From SIG607 sp045655165 (GTDB lineage: Bacteria; Bacillota; Clostridia; Oscillospirales; Acutalibacteraceae), in NCBI GenBank assembly GCA_045655165.1, contig JAZOOT010000011.1, positions 1 through 33,800 of the forward strand: 33,800 nt of DNA. Reading direction: 5' to 3'. Made by a program: the position numbers and the translations under genes. Shown in pieces: positions 25,769 through 33,737 of this stretch (position 1 is the first letter of the stretch; each line of letters starts with the position of its first letter). The notes beneath the pieces are model-generated. The model had not been told where the DNA came from. It saw only the letters and a list, made by a program, of their open reading frames with translations, and did no database searches.

Positions 25769-26551
25769 TTAATATTCATAAAGCGGTGCTGTGTTTGCGG
25801 TTTCTTTTAACCTGTTGTAATAGGAAACGCAAAAGCGGCAGTCAATTACATAAGACATTAACAAATATGGCAATGTGAACACAAGCGGAAGCACAAAAGC
25901 CGAAAGAAGTATCCACCCAATATAACCAAAAAAGTGCGGAACATATATGCCCCTTGTAAACTTTGCAAGGGTGCGGGAAGTTTTAATACACTCTACTGGG
26001 GTAATTTCGGTGTTAACAGTAAAAAGGAAAACTGCAGTGTAATAATTAAACAAAACAACCATTATATAAATAAATGCGGCAACACCTAACAGTTGTCCCA
26101 AAAAGCCACAAAACATTGCAATAACTGGAAAACTTAAGCGCAATGATTCAAAAAACACGCCTTTTGAAATTGCAATTAAAACTGCCGAGGGCAAAAATGC
26201 AATTGTTGAAGTTATAAAAAGCGGTAAAATTACCACTACAGCAAATTTTACGGCACGTTTATATTCACTTTTATTAGAAAAATAATAAAAAACATCAAAA
26301 ACATATTGTTTTTCCGAATTGGCTATTTTCCAAAACACCCTTACGCTTCCAAGAAAAACAGGAAAAACAACCAACAAAATTAGCGGGAACAAAATAGCAA
26401 AACCGCCATCGGTTATAAGCGAAAAAGCGTTTTGTATAATAACCGAAGCAATAAAGGTGCAAACCATAATAAGCGATGCAATAATTGCCCACGTCCAGTT
26501 ACCTTTAAGCGATGCAATAGCGGTAGATTTTACTGCTTTTGTTTGAATCAT
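25769..26551 (-). CDS. Multi-pass membrane protein, DUF975-like
   Basis: 260 residues from the ATG at 26551, with GGAG upstream. The opening KSTAIASLKGNWTWAIIASL and the motif VFLGSVRVFWKIANSEKQ followed by FDVFYYF resemble DUF975-type proteins. About five or six membrane helices. The conserved cytoplasmic C-terminus contains a CRFCVSYYNRL stretch. Role unknown. It sits 53 bases below the pcrA stop (minus direction) and 17 bases above the DUF5412-like gene. Confidence 0.75.
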   Translation of the reverse strand: MIQTKAVKSTAIASLKGNWTWAIIASLIMVCTFIASVIIQNAFSLITDGGFAILFPLILLVVFPVFLGSVRVFWKIANSEKQYVFDVFYYFSNKSEYKRAVKFAVVVILPLFITSTIAFLPSAVLIAISKGVFFESLRLSFPVIAMFCGFLGQLLGVAAFIYIMVVLFNYYTAVFLFTVNTEITPVECIKTSRTLAKFTRGIYVPHFFGYIGWILLSAFVLPLVFTLPYLLMSYVIDCRFCVSYYNRLKETANTAPLYEY

Positions 26552-26613
26552 TATATCCACTCCGAAAAACTTTATTTAACAATTATATTTTATCAAAAAT
26601 TAGACGCAAAAAG

Positions 26614-28953
26614 TTAAATAACTTTTAATTTTGCATATTCTGCCATAAATTTTTTAAATACGCCGTTATCAAACCTAATTTCAAGCAAGGTATCACTGCC
26701 CATTGGTATTGCTTTTTCAATAAGACCTGTGCCAAAAACTGCGTGTTCAACACGCATACCCGATTGGTAAACAACACCGCTTTTTTCGCGCTTTACAGTA
26801 AAGCTATTGCTAAAACTTGCGCTGCTTTGGTAACTGCTTGTGCCAATATTAAACCTTTCGGGTTCTTTTTGCATTTGAACACCCGAATAATTACACAGTG
26901 TGGCGGGAATTTCTTTTAAAAACCTTGACTGAAGATTTCGGTTTGTTGAACCGTATAACATTCTTACATAAGTATTGGTCATATAAAGTTGCCGCTTTGC
27001 GCGTGTTATGGCAACGTAAGCAAGACGCCTTTCTTCTTCGATTTCGGCATTGCCGGAATAAATTGACTGATTAGACGGGAATATTCCCTCTTCGCAACCA
27101 ATTATAAACACGTTATTAAACTCAAGGCCCTTTGCGCTGTGTACAGTCATTAAAATTACGGCATCATTTTCATCGTTTACCGAATCTAAATCGCTTACCA
27201 ACGCTACCTCTTCTAAATATCCCGAAAGAGTTGGCTCTTCGTTTTCAAGTTCGTACTGCATAATGCTTGAAGTTAATTCTTTAACGTTTTCTACCCTTTC
27301 TTGAGCCGAATCGCCTTCAAGTAAAAGCGCATCAATATAGCCGGTTTGCGAAATAACGTTATCACAAAGTTCGCCCAGTGAATTATTATTTGCAAAATCC
27401 GTTAAATCTTTAATTAGTTCGGCAAATTCCATAAGTTTTGATGCCGAACGCGAAAGAATGGGATAATTATTTGCGTTTTCAAGCACTTCAAAAAGCGAAA
27501 TTCCAAGTGTATCGGCAAGTTCTTCCGCCTTTTTTACGGTGGTATCACCAATACCGCGTTTTGGTTCGTTTATAATTCGTTTTAAGCGAATATTGTCGCG
27601 GCGGTTATTTATAACATTTAAGTAAGCAAGAATGTCTTTAACTTCTTTTCGGTCAAAGAAGCGTAGCCCACCCACAACCTGATACGCAATACCGCTTCGC
27701 GAAAACATATTTTCAACCGCATTAGATTGTGCATTCATACGGTAAAGCACAGCGTGGTCAGAAAAGTTTGCACCGTCACGAACATTATTTAGTATTGTTT
27801 CGGCAACGTAACGCGCCTCTTCAATTTGGTCGTTTGCACAGTGAACTTCTATTTTTTCGCCGTCGCCGTTATCGGTCCACAAATTTTTACCTTTACGCGC
27901 TGAATTATTTTTAATAACGTTATTAGCTGCATCAAGAATGTGTGTGGTTGAACGGTAGTTTTGTTCAAGCCGTATTACTTCGGCGTTTTCGTAATGGTTT
28001 TCAAAATTTAATATGTTTTCAATGGTTGCACCGCGGAAACGGTAAATACTTTGGTCATCATCTCCCACAACACAAATGTTTTTGTGGTATGACGCCAAAA
28101 GTTTAACCAATAAATACTGAGCAATATTAGTATCTTGATACTCATCCACCATTACGTATTTAAACTGATTTGAATAATATTCGCGAATGTGTTCGTTTTG
28201 TTCAAGCAGTTTAACGCAATTATAAATCATATCATCAAAATCCATTGCGTCGGCTTGTTTTAGTTCTTTGTTATATTCAGCGTATAACTGTGCAATAATT
28301 TTTAAACGAAAATCGTTATTTGTGCTTTTTGCAAATTCTTCGGGTGAAATTAGTTTATCTTTAGCCGAAGAAATTTCCGATAGCACGTACTTAGGCGAAA
28401 ATATTTTATCATCGCAATTATTTGCTTTTACAATTTCTTTAATAAGCCGTTTTTGGTCATCGGTATCGTAAATTGTAAAGTGCGAACTATAACCCAAACG
28501 GTCGCCAAAGCGCCTTAAAATTCTGCCGCAAATACTGTGAAATGTACCCGCCCAAATATCGGTGGCATTATCGCCAACCTTTGCGGCAATTCTTTGCTTT
28601 AATTCGCCCGCTGCTTTATTTGTAAATGTAATAGCAAGTATTTGCCAAGGTTTTGCAGTATTTACACCAAGTTCAAAAGGCGCAAACTGAACTTCGCCAT
28701 TTAAATATGCCTTAGCATTATCAATAATTTCTTGGCTATTATCATATATTTCATCACTGAAGTATGCGTTACCGTATTTAAGCAAATATGCAATACGGTT
28801 TACCAAAACAGTTGTTTTACCGCTGCCTGCACCTGCAAGCACCAAAACAGGGCCCTGTACCTTTGTTACGGCCTGAAACTGTTTATCATTCATTTTACCA
28901 AATTCTTTTTCTATAACCTGTTTTCGTAAAACCAAAAACTTGTTTTCGGTCAT
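26614..28953 (-). CDS. pcrA: ATP-dependent DNA helicase PcrA/UvrD
   Basis: 779 residues from the ATG at 28953. An SF1A 3'-5' helicase for repair, rolling-circle replication and clearing of stalled RNA polymerase. Walker A AGAGSGKT (about 40-47), DEYQDTN (Walker B), GDDDQSIYRFRGA, EQNYRS and VHSAKGLEF plus AITRAKRQL (motifs V and VI) are intact. The C-terminal Tudor-like segment (GMRVEHAVFGTGLIEKA ... LLEIRFDNG, last 50 residues) is the RNA polymerase-binding domain. It has its own promoter, divergent from asnS, and heads the operon with the DUF975-like, DUF5412-like and rlmD genes. Confidence 0.97.
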   Translation of the reverse strand: MTENKFLVLRKQVIEKEFGKMNDKQFQAVTKVQGPVLVLAGAGSGKTTVLVNRIAYLLKYGNAYFSDEIYDNSQEIIDNAKAYLNGEVQFAPFELGVNTAKPWQILAITFTNKAAGELKQRIAAKVGDNATDIWAGTFHSICGRILRRFGDRLGYSSHFTIYDTDDQKRLIKEIVKANNCDDKIFSPKYVLSEISSAKDKLISPEEFAKSTNNDFRLKIIAQLYAEYNKELKQADAMDFDDMIYNCVKLLEQNEHIREYYSNQFKYVMVDEYQDTNIAQYLLVKLLASYHKNICVVGDDDQSIYRFRGATIENILNFENHYENAEVIRLEQNYRSTTHILDAANNVIKNNSARKGKNLWTDNGDGEKIEVHCANDQIEEARYVAETILNNVRDGANFSDHAVLYRMNAQSNAVENMFSRSGIAYQVVGGLRFFDRKEVKDILAYLNVINNRRDNIRLKRIINEPKRGIGDTTVKKAEELADTLGISLFEVLENANNYPILSRSASKLMEFAELIKDLTDFANNNSLGELCDNVISQTGYIDALLLEGDSAQERVENVKELTSSIMQYELENEEPTLSGYLEEVALVSDLDSVNDENDAVILMTVHSAKGLEFNNVFIIGCEEGIFPSNQSIYSGNAEIEEERRLAYVAITRAKRQLYMTNTYVRMLYGSTNRNLQSRFLKEIPATLCNYSGVQMQKEPERFNIGTSSYQSSASFSNSFTVKREKSGVVYQSGMRVEHAVFGTGLIEKAIPMGSDTLLEIRFDNGVFKKFMAEYAKLKVI

Positions 28954-28985
28954 TTTTTTCACTCTTTCAACCAAATATTATATAT

Positions 28986-29014
28986 ATTTTAACTTATTAT
29001 GCAAAATAGTTCAA
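28986..29014 (-). promoter_or_regulatory. Sigma-A promoter of the pcrA operon
   Basis: On the minus strand, TTGAAC (29014-29009), 17-bp spacer, TAAAAT (28991-28986), 33 bases ahead of the pcrA start. It lies next to the asnS promoter on the opposite strand, the two -35 boxes being 8 bases apart. Confidence 0.7.
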
Positions 29015-29022
29015 TATTAAAA

Positions 29023-29051
29023 TTGACCTTTTGAGAAAATAAGTGTATAAT
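29023..29051 (+). promoter_or_regulatory. Sigma-A promoter of asnS
   Basis: TTGACC (29023-29028), 17-bp spacer and perfect TATAAT (29046-29051). The leader to the ATG is only about 30 bases, so no T-box riboswitch fits before the gene. Confidence 0.88.
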
Positions 29052-29086
29052 GGATTTATATTTAACAAATCTTGGGAGATGTTGCT

Positions 29087-30478
29087 ATGAAAAGGACCGA
29101 AATAAAATGCCTTTTTGAAAGTATGGAACAACATATTGAAAAGCAGATTACCGTTTGCGGTTGGATTAAAACTTCACGCCAATCTAAAAACATTGCATTT
29201 ATTGAACTTAACGACGGTAGTGCTTTTAATAATTTACAGGTTGTATTTGAAAATAATTTAGAAAACTATTCTGAAATTGCTGCGCTTAACGTTGGCTCTG
29301 CAATTAGGGTAAACGGCACTTTGGTTGCTACCCCCGAAATGAAACAGCCATTTGAACTTCGCGCAAATGAAATTGTAATTGAAGGTGCCTCTACCCCCGA
29401 TTATCCGCTTCAGAAAAAGCGTCATTCGCTTGAATATTTAAGAACAATTCAGCATCTTCGCCCGCGCGCAAACACATTTTCTGCCGCATTTAGAGTACGT
29501 TCGGTTGCCGCTTATGCAATTCACAAATTCTTTAACGAACGCGGTTTTGTATATGCACACACACCGCTTATTACCACAAGCGATGCCGAAGGCGCAGGCG
29601 AAATGTTTAGGGTTACAACACTTGATATGAACGAAGTTCCAAAAAACGAAGACGGCAGTGTAAATTACAGTGAAGACTTTTTCCAAAAATCCACTTCCCT
29701 TACAGTTTCAGGTCAACTTCAAGCCGAAGCAATGGCAATGGCATTTGGTAAGGTTTACACCTTTGGTCCAACATTCCGTGCCGAAAAGTCTTACACAGCA
29801 AGACACGCTGCTGAATTTTGGATGATTGAACCCGAAATTGCTTTTGCCGATTTGGAAGATGATATGGAATTGGCAAGAGATATGCTTAAATATGTGCTTT
29901 CGTACGTTTATGAAAACTGCCAGGCAGAGCTTGATTTCTTTGAAGCACACTTTGAAAAAGGCCTTAAAGACAAACTTAAATTTGTTATTGAATCTGAATT
30001 TGCTAAGGTTACCTACACCGAAGCGATTGAAATTCTTAAAAACAGCGGCGTTAAATTTGAATACCCTGTTTCTTGGGGTTGCGATTTGCAAAGCGAACAC
30101 GAGCGTTATTTAACCGAAGAAGTGTTTAAAAAGCCGTTGTTTGTTACCGATTATCCAAAAGAAATTAAAGCATTTTATATGCGCCTTAACGATGACGGAA
30201 AAACTGTTGCAGCAGTTGACTGTTTGGTACCCGGCATTGGCGAAATTATTGGCGGCAGCCAACGCGAAGAACGCACCGAACTTTTAATTGAACGCATTAA
30301 AGAAATGGGCGGAAATATTGAGGATTACGATTGGTACGTTGATTTACGCCGTTTTGGCGGAACAAAACACGCAGGTTTTGGTCTTGGTTTTGAACGTTTA
30401 ATTATGTATATGACAGGCATTGCAAACATTCGCGACGTTCTCCCCTTCCCAAGAACAACCGGTTTTGCAGAATTTTAA
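29087..30478 (+). CDS. asnS: Asparaginyl-tRNA synthetase
   Basis: 463 residues from the ATG at 29087, with GGGAGATG upstream. The N-terminal OB-fold anticodon domain (about 1-105, ITVCGWIKTSRQSKNIAFIE) is followed by a class IIb catalytic core: motif 2 near FGPTFRAEKSYTARHAAEFW and motif 3 at GFGLGFERLIMYMTG. The GEMFRVTTLD and SQREERTELLIERI stretches are typical of AsnRS rather than AspRS. It charges tRNA-Asn directly. The gene has its own promoter and terminator. Confidence 0.97.
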   Translation: MKRTEIKCLFESMEQHIEKQITVCGWIKTSRQSKNIAFIELNDGSAFNNLQVVFENNLENYSEIAALNVGSAIRVNGTLVATPEMKQPFELRANEIVIEGASTPDYPLQKKRHSLEYLRTIQHLRPRANTFSAAFRVRSVAAYAIHKFFNERGFVYAHTPLITTSDAEGAGEMFRVTTLDMNEVPKNEDGSVNYSEDFFQKSTSLTVSGQLQAEAMAMAFGKVYTFGPTFRAEKSYTARHAAEFWMIEPEIAFADLEDDMELARDMLKYVLSYVYENCQAELDFFEAHFEKGLKDKLKFVIESEFAKVTYTEAIEILKNSGVKFEYPVSWGCDLQSEHERYLTEEVFKKPLFVTDYPKEIKAFYMRLNDDGKTVAAVDCLVPGIGEIIGGSQREERTELLIERIKEMGGNIEDYDWYVDLRRFGGTKHAGFGLGFERLIMYMTGIANIRDVLPFPRTTGFAEF

Positions 30479-30510
30479 AAAAAAGGCACGAGGAAATCTC
30501 GTGCCTTTTT
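30479..30510. terminator. Bidirectional terminator between asnS and mazF
   Basis: An 8-bp GC-rich stem (GGCACGAG at 30485-30492, CTCGTGCC at 30498-30505) with GAAAT loop, extended by A/T pairs and flanked by A run on the left and T run on the right, serves both convergent genes. Confidence 0.92.
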
Positions 30511-30515
30511 ACCGT

Positions 30516-30893
30516 TTATGTAACGGTGTTAAATGTAACTGAATTGCCAAGACCAAAACTAACCGACAATGCTTTATCAATTTGTCCCATCGCTTTAACG
30601 TCTAAGGTACCCATTTTTTCTCTTAACCGCTTTTTATCAATGGTGCGAACTTGTTCAAGCAAAACAATAGAATCTTTAGAAAGACCGCAATCTGCTGCCT
30701 CTACTTTTATATGGGTTGGCAGATTTGTTTTATCTTGTTGGCTTGTTATTGCTGCAGCAATTACCGTTGGGCTATATTTGTTTCCAACATCGTTTTGAAT
30801 AATTAAAACAGGACGAATACCACCTTGTTCACTGCCTATTACCGGACTTAAATCTGCATAGTATATGTCCCCGCGCTTTATAATCATTGGCAT
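30516..30893 (-). CDS. mazF: MazF/EndoA-type mRNA endoribonuclease toxin
   Basis: 125 residues. The MazF/PemK fold is clear from IKRGDIYYADLSPVIGSEQG, the catalytic Arg in GGIRPVLIIQND and Thr in AAAITSQ, plus VLLEQVRTIDKKRL. It is closest in pattern to Bacillus EndoA (NdoA), which cleaves UACAU in mRNA; target specificity here is unknown. The first ATG (30893) has GGAGTG six bases upstream; a second ATG two codons later is possible. No MazE-like antitoxin gene is visible next to it: the 115 bases upstream contain only AT-rich sequence and the preceding terminator. Confidence 0.93.
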   Translation of the reverse strand: MPMIIKRGDIYYADLSPVIGSEQGGIRPVLIIQNDVGNKYSPTVIAAAITSQQDKTNLPTHIKVEAADCGLSKDSIVLLEQVRTIDKKRLREKMGTLDVKAMGQIDKALSVSFGLGNSVTFNTVT

Positions 30894-30999
30894 TTATCAC
30901 TCCGCAAAAATTTCTATTCATATTTTTACCTCATTTTTTAGGTTTTAATCAAATAATAGAATTTTTTATTACATACTATGCCAAATTAAAAATTTAGTT

Positions 31000-31029
31000 A
31001 AATAAAAAGAGCGGGTTTAAAACCTGCTC
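31000..31029 (-). terminator. Terminator of the peptide/PqqD/peptidase operon
   Basis: Minus strand GAGCAGGTTT / AAACCCGCTC hairpin (31029-31009, one G-U) followed by TTTTTATTT. The last codons and TAA stop of the S24/S26 peptidase gene lie inside the hairpin. Confidence 0.85.
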
Positions 31030-31415
31030 ATAATTATTCGTATGGGATATAATAATTTCCAAGTAAATACATAAAGTTTATACCAAATAGAATTTACACT
31101 AACTAATTTATTGCCTTTATAAAATGCCGTACATTTGCCGAAAATGTTGCTATAAGGGATAAACATTCCTTTGCCAACGCAACCATCACCGCGTGTAATT
31201 ACGCCATTGTTTTTAAGAGAAATAACCCTGTGTAAAACAAGTTTACCATTATCTTTGGTATAAAGTATTATGTCATTTATATTGGGTTTTTCATTCAAGT
31301 ATTCAACCACAACCGGCGTAACGCTGTTTTTAAAAAGAGGTTGCATACTTATTCCAACGGGCACAATTAGTAATTGTTTTCTTTTCTTAAGTTCTTCTTT
31401 TGTTACAATACTCAT
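31017..31415 (-). CDS. Soluble S24/S26-type peptidase
   Basis: 132 residues. Signature boxes are Ser23 in PVGISMQPLF (catalytic Ser), His62 in LVLHRVISL and the downstream GVITRGDGCVG box, which fit a Ser-His dyad like SipW/ER-type signal peptidases instead of the Ser-Lys dyad of bacterial type I enzymes. There is no N-terminal membrane anchor; only the C-terminal part (about 108-130, SIWYKLYVFTWKLLYPI) is hydrophobic and could touch the membrane. Its start overlaps the PqqD gene by 4 bases (ATGA). It probably cleaves a peptide recognised by that partner, perhaps the 45-residue product two genes upstream. The substrate is inference; the family call is good. Confidence 0.8.
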   Translation of the reverse strand: MSIVTKEELKKRKQLLIVPVGISMQPLFKNSVTPVVVEYLNEKPNINDIILYTKDNGKLVLHRVISLKNNGVITRGDGCVGKGMFIPYSNIFGKCTAFYKGNKLVSVNSIWYKLYVFTWKLLYPIRIIMSRF

Positions 31416-31678
31416 TCAAACAGCACTCCGTTTTTACGAAGGGATGAAAGAAAACTGTCAACTGCTAATTTAGCAGTATTAGTGTCAACCTCATAATTTT
31501 CGGTAAGGCGCAAAACAAGTTCGTTTTCGGTTATATCATTTTTTAGAAGCTGGAACAAAAAGGCAGCCGTTTCGTTAAGGTTTATCATACCGCAAAAAGC
31601 AGTATGGTCTTTACCAACGGCAACGGCAACCCTATTACCCGCAATTTCTTTGATTATAAAATTGTATTTAAGTTTCAT
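31412..31678 (-). CDS. PqqD-like RRE (peptide recognition) protein
   Basis: 88 residues. The winged-helix PqqD/RRE pattern is visible: an N-terminal beta region (KYNFIIKEIAGNRVAVAVG), then MINLNETAAFLFQLLKND with the conserved NETAxFLF helix, ELVLRLTENYEVDTNTAKLAVDSFL as the second helical part and the final NGVLFE. Such domains bind leader peptides of RiPP precursors and present them to enzymes. It overlaps by one base the stop of the 45-residue ORF (TAATG) and by four bases the start of the peptidase. No radical SAM or other modifying enzyme follows. Confidence 0.85.
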   Translation of the reverse strand: MKLKYNFIIKEIAGNRVAVAVGKDHTAFCGMINLNETAAFLFQLLKNDITENELVLRLTENYEVDTNTAKLAVDSFLSSLRKNGVLFE

Positions 31679-31815
31679 TATCTCATTATATCATCAAGAT
31701 TATATTGATCTTCATCAAAGAACGGGAAAAAAGGCAAAACAATACTTGCCGTAACTGCTTCGTTTTCAGGCAAAACGACGACTTCAACTTCGGGAAAAAC
31801 AAATAATTTCTTCAT
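31678..31815 (-). CDS. Small ORF, 45 residues: possible precursor peptide
   Basis: ATG at 31815 with a very strong GGAGGGG ribosome binding site four bases upstream; TAA overlaps the PqqD start. The N-terminal half (MKKLFVFPEVEVVVLPENEA) is rich in beta-branched and acidic residues, as expected of a strand that could dock on an RRE. It continues VTASIVLPFFPFFDEDQYNL and ends DDIMR. The pattern PEVEVVVL followed by a (V/I)TAS-like step resembles short clostridial peptides I recall near PqqD and S24/S26 genes (from memory, not checked). It is not a signal peptide by composition. Cleavage after TAS or nearby by the downstream peptidase is a hypothesis. Confidence 0.7.
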   Translation of the reverse strand: MKKLFVFPEVEVVVLPENEAVTASIVLPFFPFFDEDQYNLDDIMR

Positions 31816-31827
31816 ATTTCCCCTCCA

Positions 31828-33705
31828 TTAACCTATAATGTAATTCTTTACGGAATCGCCGTATGCCAACATATAACGAACAAGGCCTTTAAGTGCTTCG
31901 TTATCTGAAGTGCTGCTAACGTAGGCAGCATAGGATTCAATACTGTAATTTAAAATATTGCTTATAACCTGACCGTTTTGAACGAACTGAGCGCTAACTA
32001 TAGAACGCATTTGGGTAATGTCAAGTTTATCAAATTTAAACTGGTAAATATCATTTTCAACCTGGACAAATTTGTCAAATGCATATTCCCTTTGTTTGCC
32101 GTCAACTGTAATTCTTAATTTAAGGTTTTCGGTGTTGTTTCCTAAGTTATTTAAATTGAACTTAAAGAGCATATCAACCGAATCGTTAAGGTCTACACAA
32201 GCAGAGTCCCACTCAACAACCGGTTCTATGTTGCCATCATTAAACTCATCGTAGTTATCGGTAATTTCTAAACCATCCATATTGGTTCCAAGCGCTTTTT
32301 GTGCTTCGGTTAAATTTGCATTTGCCAACTCGTTTTCATTGCCAGTATATGTCTGAACGCTACTGCCATAGTTAAGTAAATCAACCAAAAGTGTTTTTAA
32401 TTTGCCATCGTTTGTACGGCCAAGCGTATCATAGCAATATTTACTAATGCTATATTTATAAGTTGCACCATTTGTAAGTTCATCTTCATTATTTACAACA
32501 TAAAGGCACATAACAACCGGTTCAGTAAACATATCGGGTTCAATGCCAGAAAGTTTATACACAAAATAAGAATCTTGTTCACGGTATTCTTTAACATCTA
32601 CCGTTTTGCCTTTATATGTAAACCTAACAAAATAATCATCATATCCTTCATTAGCAATGCCATTTTTTACATATGCTTCCATAGCCAGTTGGTCGCGGTT
32701 AATAACCACGCCTGCGCCTGCTAAAGAAAGATATTTTGAAACGCCTAATTCAATACCGTAAAGTTGTGAATAACCTAAAACCTGTTTTTCACTGTAATGA
32801 GAAGCAGAAAGGGCTTCACCTGCGGGTTTATTAAGAAGTGTAACAACACTTTCAGAAGCATCGTTACTAACAAAACTTATGTATGCAGGAATCTTGTATT
32901 CAGCATTAATATTTTTAAATTTAACCCTAAAAAGTTCACCGTTATTATTTATTAAATCGGTACGGTCAATATTTTCAAAGTTGGCATCAGCCATATAAAC
33001 AAACCTGTTGCCACTATTATAAAAATCTATATCGTAATCAAGGTTTTCATAAGGATTGTAAATACCATTAACAGAATCAAGTTGCATTTTTGTGCTATCA
33101 TAATAAAAAATAGTTAAAAACGAGTTAAGTGTATTTTCATAAGCAGAGGAAGTGTAATCGGTTCCAACTGTCATTTCGCCGAAAACATCTTCATAATTTT
33201 CAAGACTTACGCTAACCCAAAAAGATTCAAGCGCTTTTGCCGATGTAATTTCTTTTTCTTCATTGTTAAGGAATTTGAGTGACCATTTAAGTTCTGTGGT
33301 CTGTGAATCGTCTTCCGCAGTAACTACAACATAAACATTAAAGGTTGTTGTAAAGGTTGTTGCGTTTTCTGTGTAAGTAACCGTTACAGTTTTAATGCCA
33401 ATTGTGCTTGAATCAAAACCACTAAAAGTGTAGCCACTATTGATTTCTTCGGTAGTGCCGTCGCTAAGCAAAGAAACAACTTTAATGCCGGTTGAATCAA
33501 ATTCTTCACCAACAAGATATTTAACCTTATTGGGAAGTTTTGAAACGCTAATGCCCATTGAATACACAGGGGCATCCGGATTGAAAATTGAATCAATAGA
33601 AATGTTAATATCGTCCTTATTTTCGGGGATTAAAGCCACAGCCGAAAAACAACAACAAAGCACTATTGAAATTGCCAAAACTATTGCGGTAATAATTTTT
33701 TTCAT
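31828..33705 (-). CDS. Exported multidomain protein: Ig-like, cohesin-like region and two related C-terminal modules
   Basis: 625 residues from the ATG at 33705 (MKKIITAIVLAI), 8 bases after GAGG. The Sec signal peptide spans about 1-25, with likely cleavage after AVA. Residues about 54-126 form a bacterial Ig-like domain (KYLVGEEFDSTGIKVV ... IGIKTVTVTY). About 138-305 looks like a cohesin-type beta-sandwich (SFLTIFYYDSTKMQLDSV; GELFRVKFKNINAEYKIPAY). About 320-455 and 497-625 are two related modules, each a beta region then helix ending LLVDLLNYGSSVQTY or LVRYMLAYGDSVKNY. No LPXTG, lipobox or membrane anchor, so it is secreted or loosely wall-bound. It is the first gene of the operon with the 45-residue ORF (12-base gap). 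Confidence 0.75.
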   Translation of the reverse strand: MKKIITAIVLAISIVLCCCFSAVALIPENKDDINISIDSIFNPDAPVYSMGISVSKLPNKVKYLVGEEFDSTGIKVVSLLSDGTTEEINSGYTFSGFDSSTIGIKTVTVTYTENATTFTTTFNVYVVVTAEDDSQTTELKWSLKFLNNEEKEITSAKALESFWVSVSLENYEDVFGEMTVGTDYTSSAYENTLNSFLTIFYYDSTKMQLDSVNGIYNPYENLDYDIDFYNSGNRFVYMADANFENIDRTDLINNNGELFRVKFKNINAEYKIPAYISFVSNDASESVVTLLNKPAGEALSASHYSEKQVLGYSQLYGIELGVSKYLSLAGAGVVINRDQLAMEAYVKNGIANEGYDDYFVRFTYKGKTVDVKEYREQDSYFVYKLSGIEPDMFTEPVVMCLYVVNNEDELTNGATYKYSISKYCYDTLGRTNDGKLKTLLVDLLNYGSSVQTYTGNENELANANLTEAQKALGTNMDGLEITDNYDEFNDGNIEPVVEWDSACVDLNDSVDMLFKFNLNNLGNNTENLKLRITVDGKQREYAFDKFVQVENDIYQFKFDKLDITQMRSIVSAQFVQNGQVISNILNYSIESYAAYVSSTSDNEALKGLVRYMLAYGDSVKNYIIG

Positions 33706-33737
33706 TACACAAACCTCGTAAATAAATATATATAAAT

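Noticed and set aside
29052..29086. T-box riboswitch ahead of asnS
   Set aside because: The promoter -10 is at 29046-29051, so the leader is about 30 bases, too short for a T-box.
30894..31016. MazE-like antitoxin gene upstream of mazF
   Set aside because: No frame with a ribosome binding site and antitoxin-like length fits; only a 30-codon frame overlapping mazF is present, reported separately with low interest.
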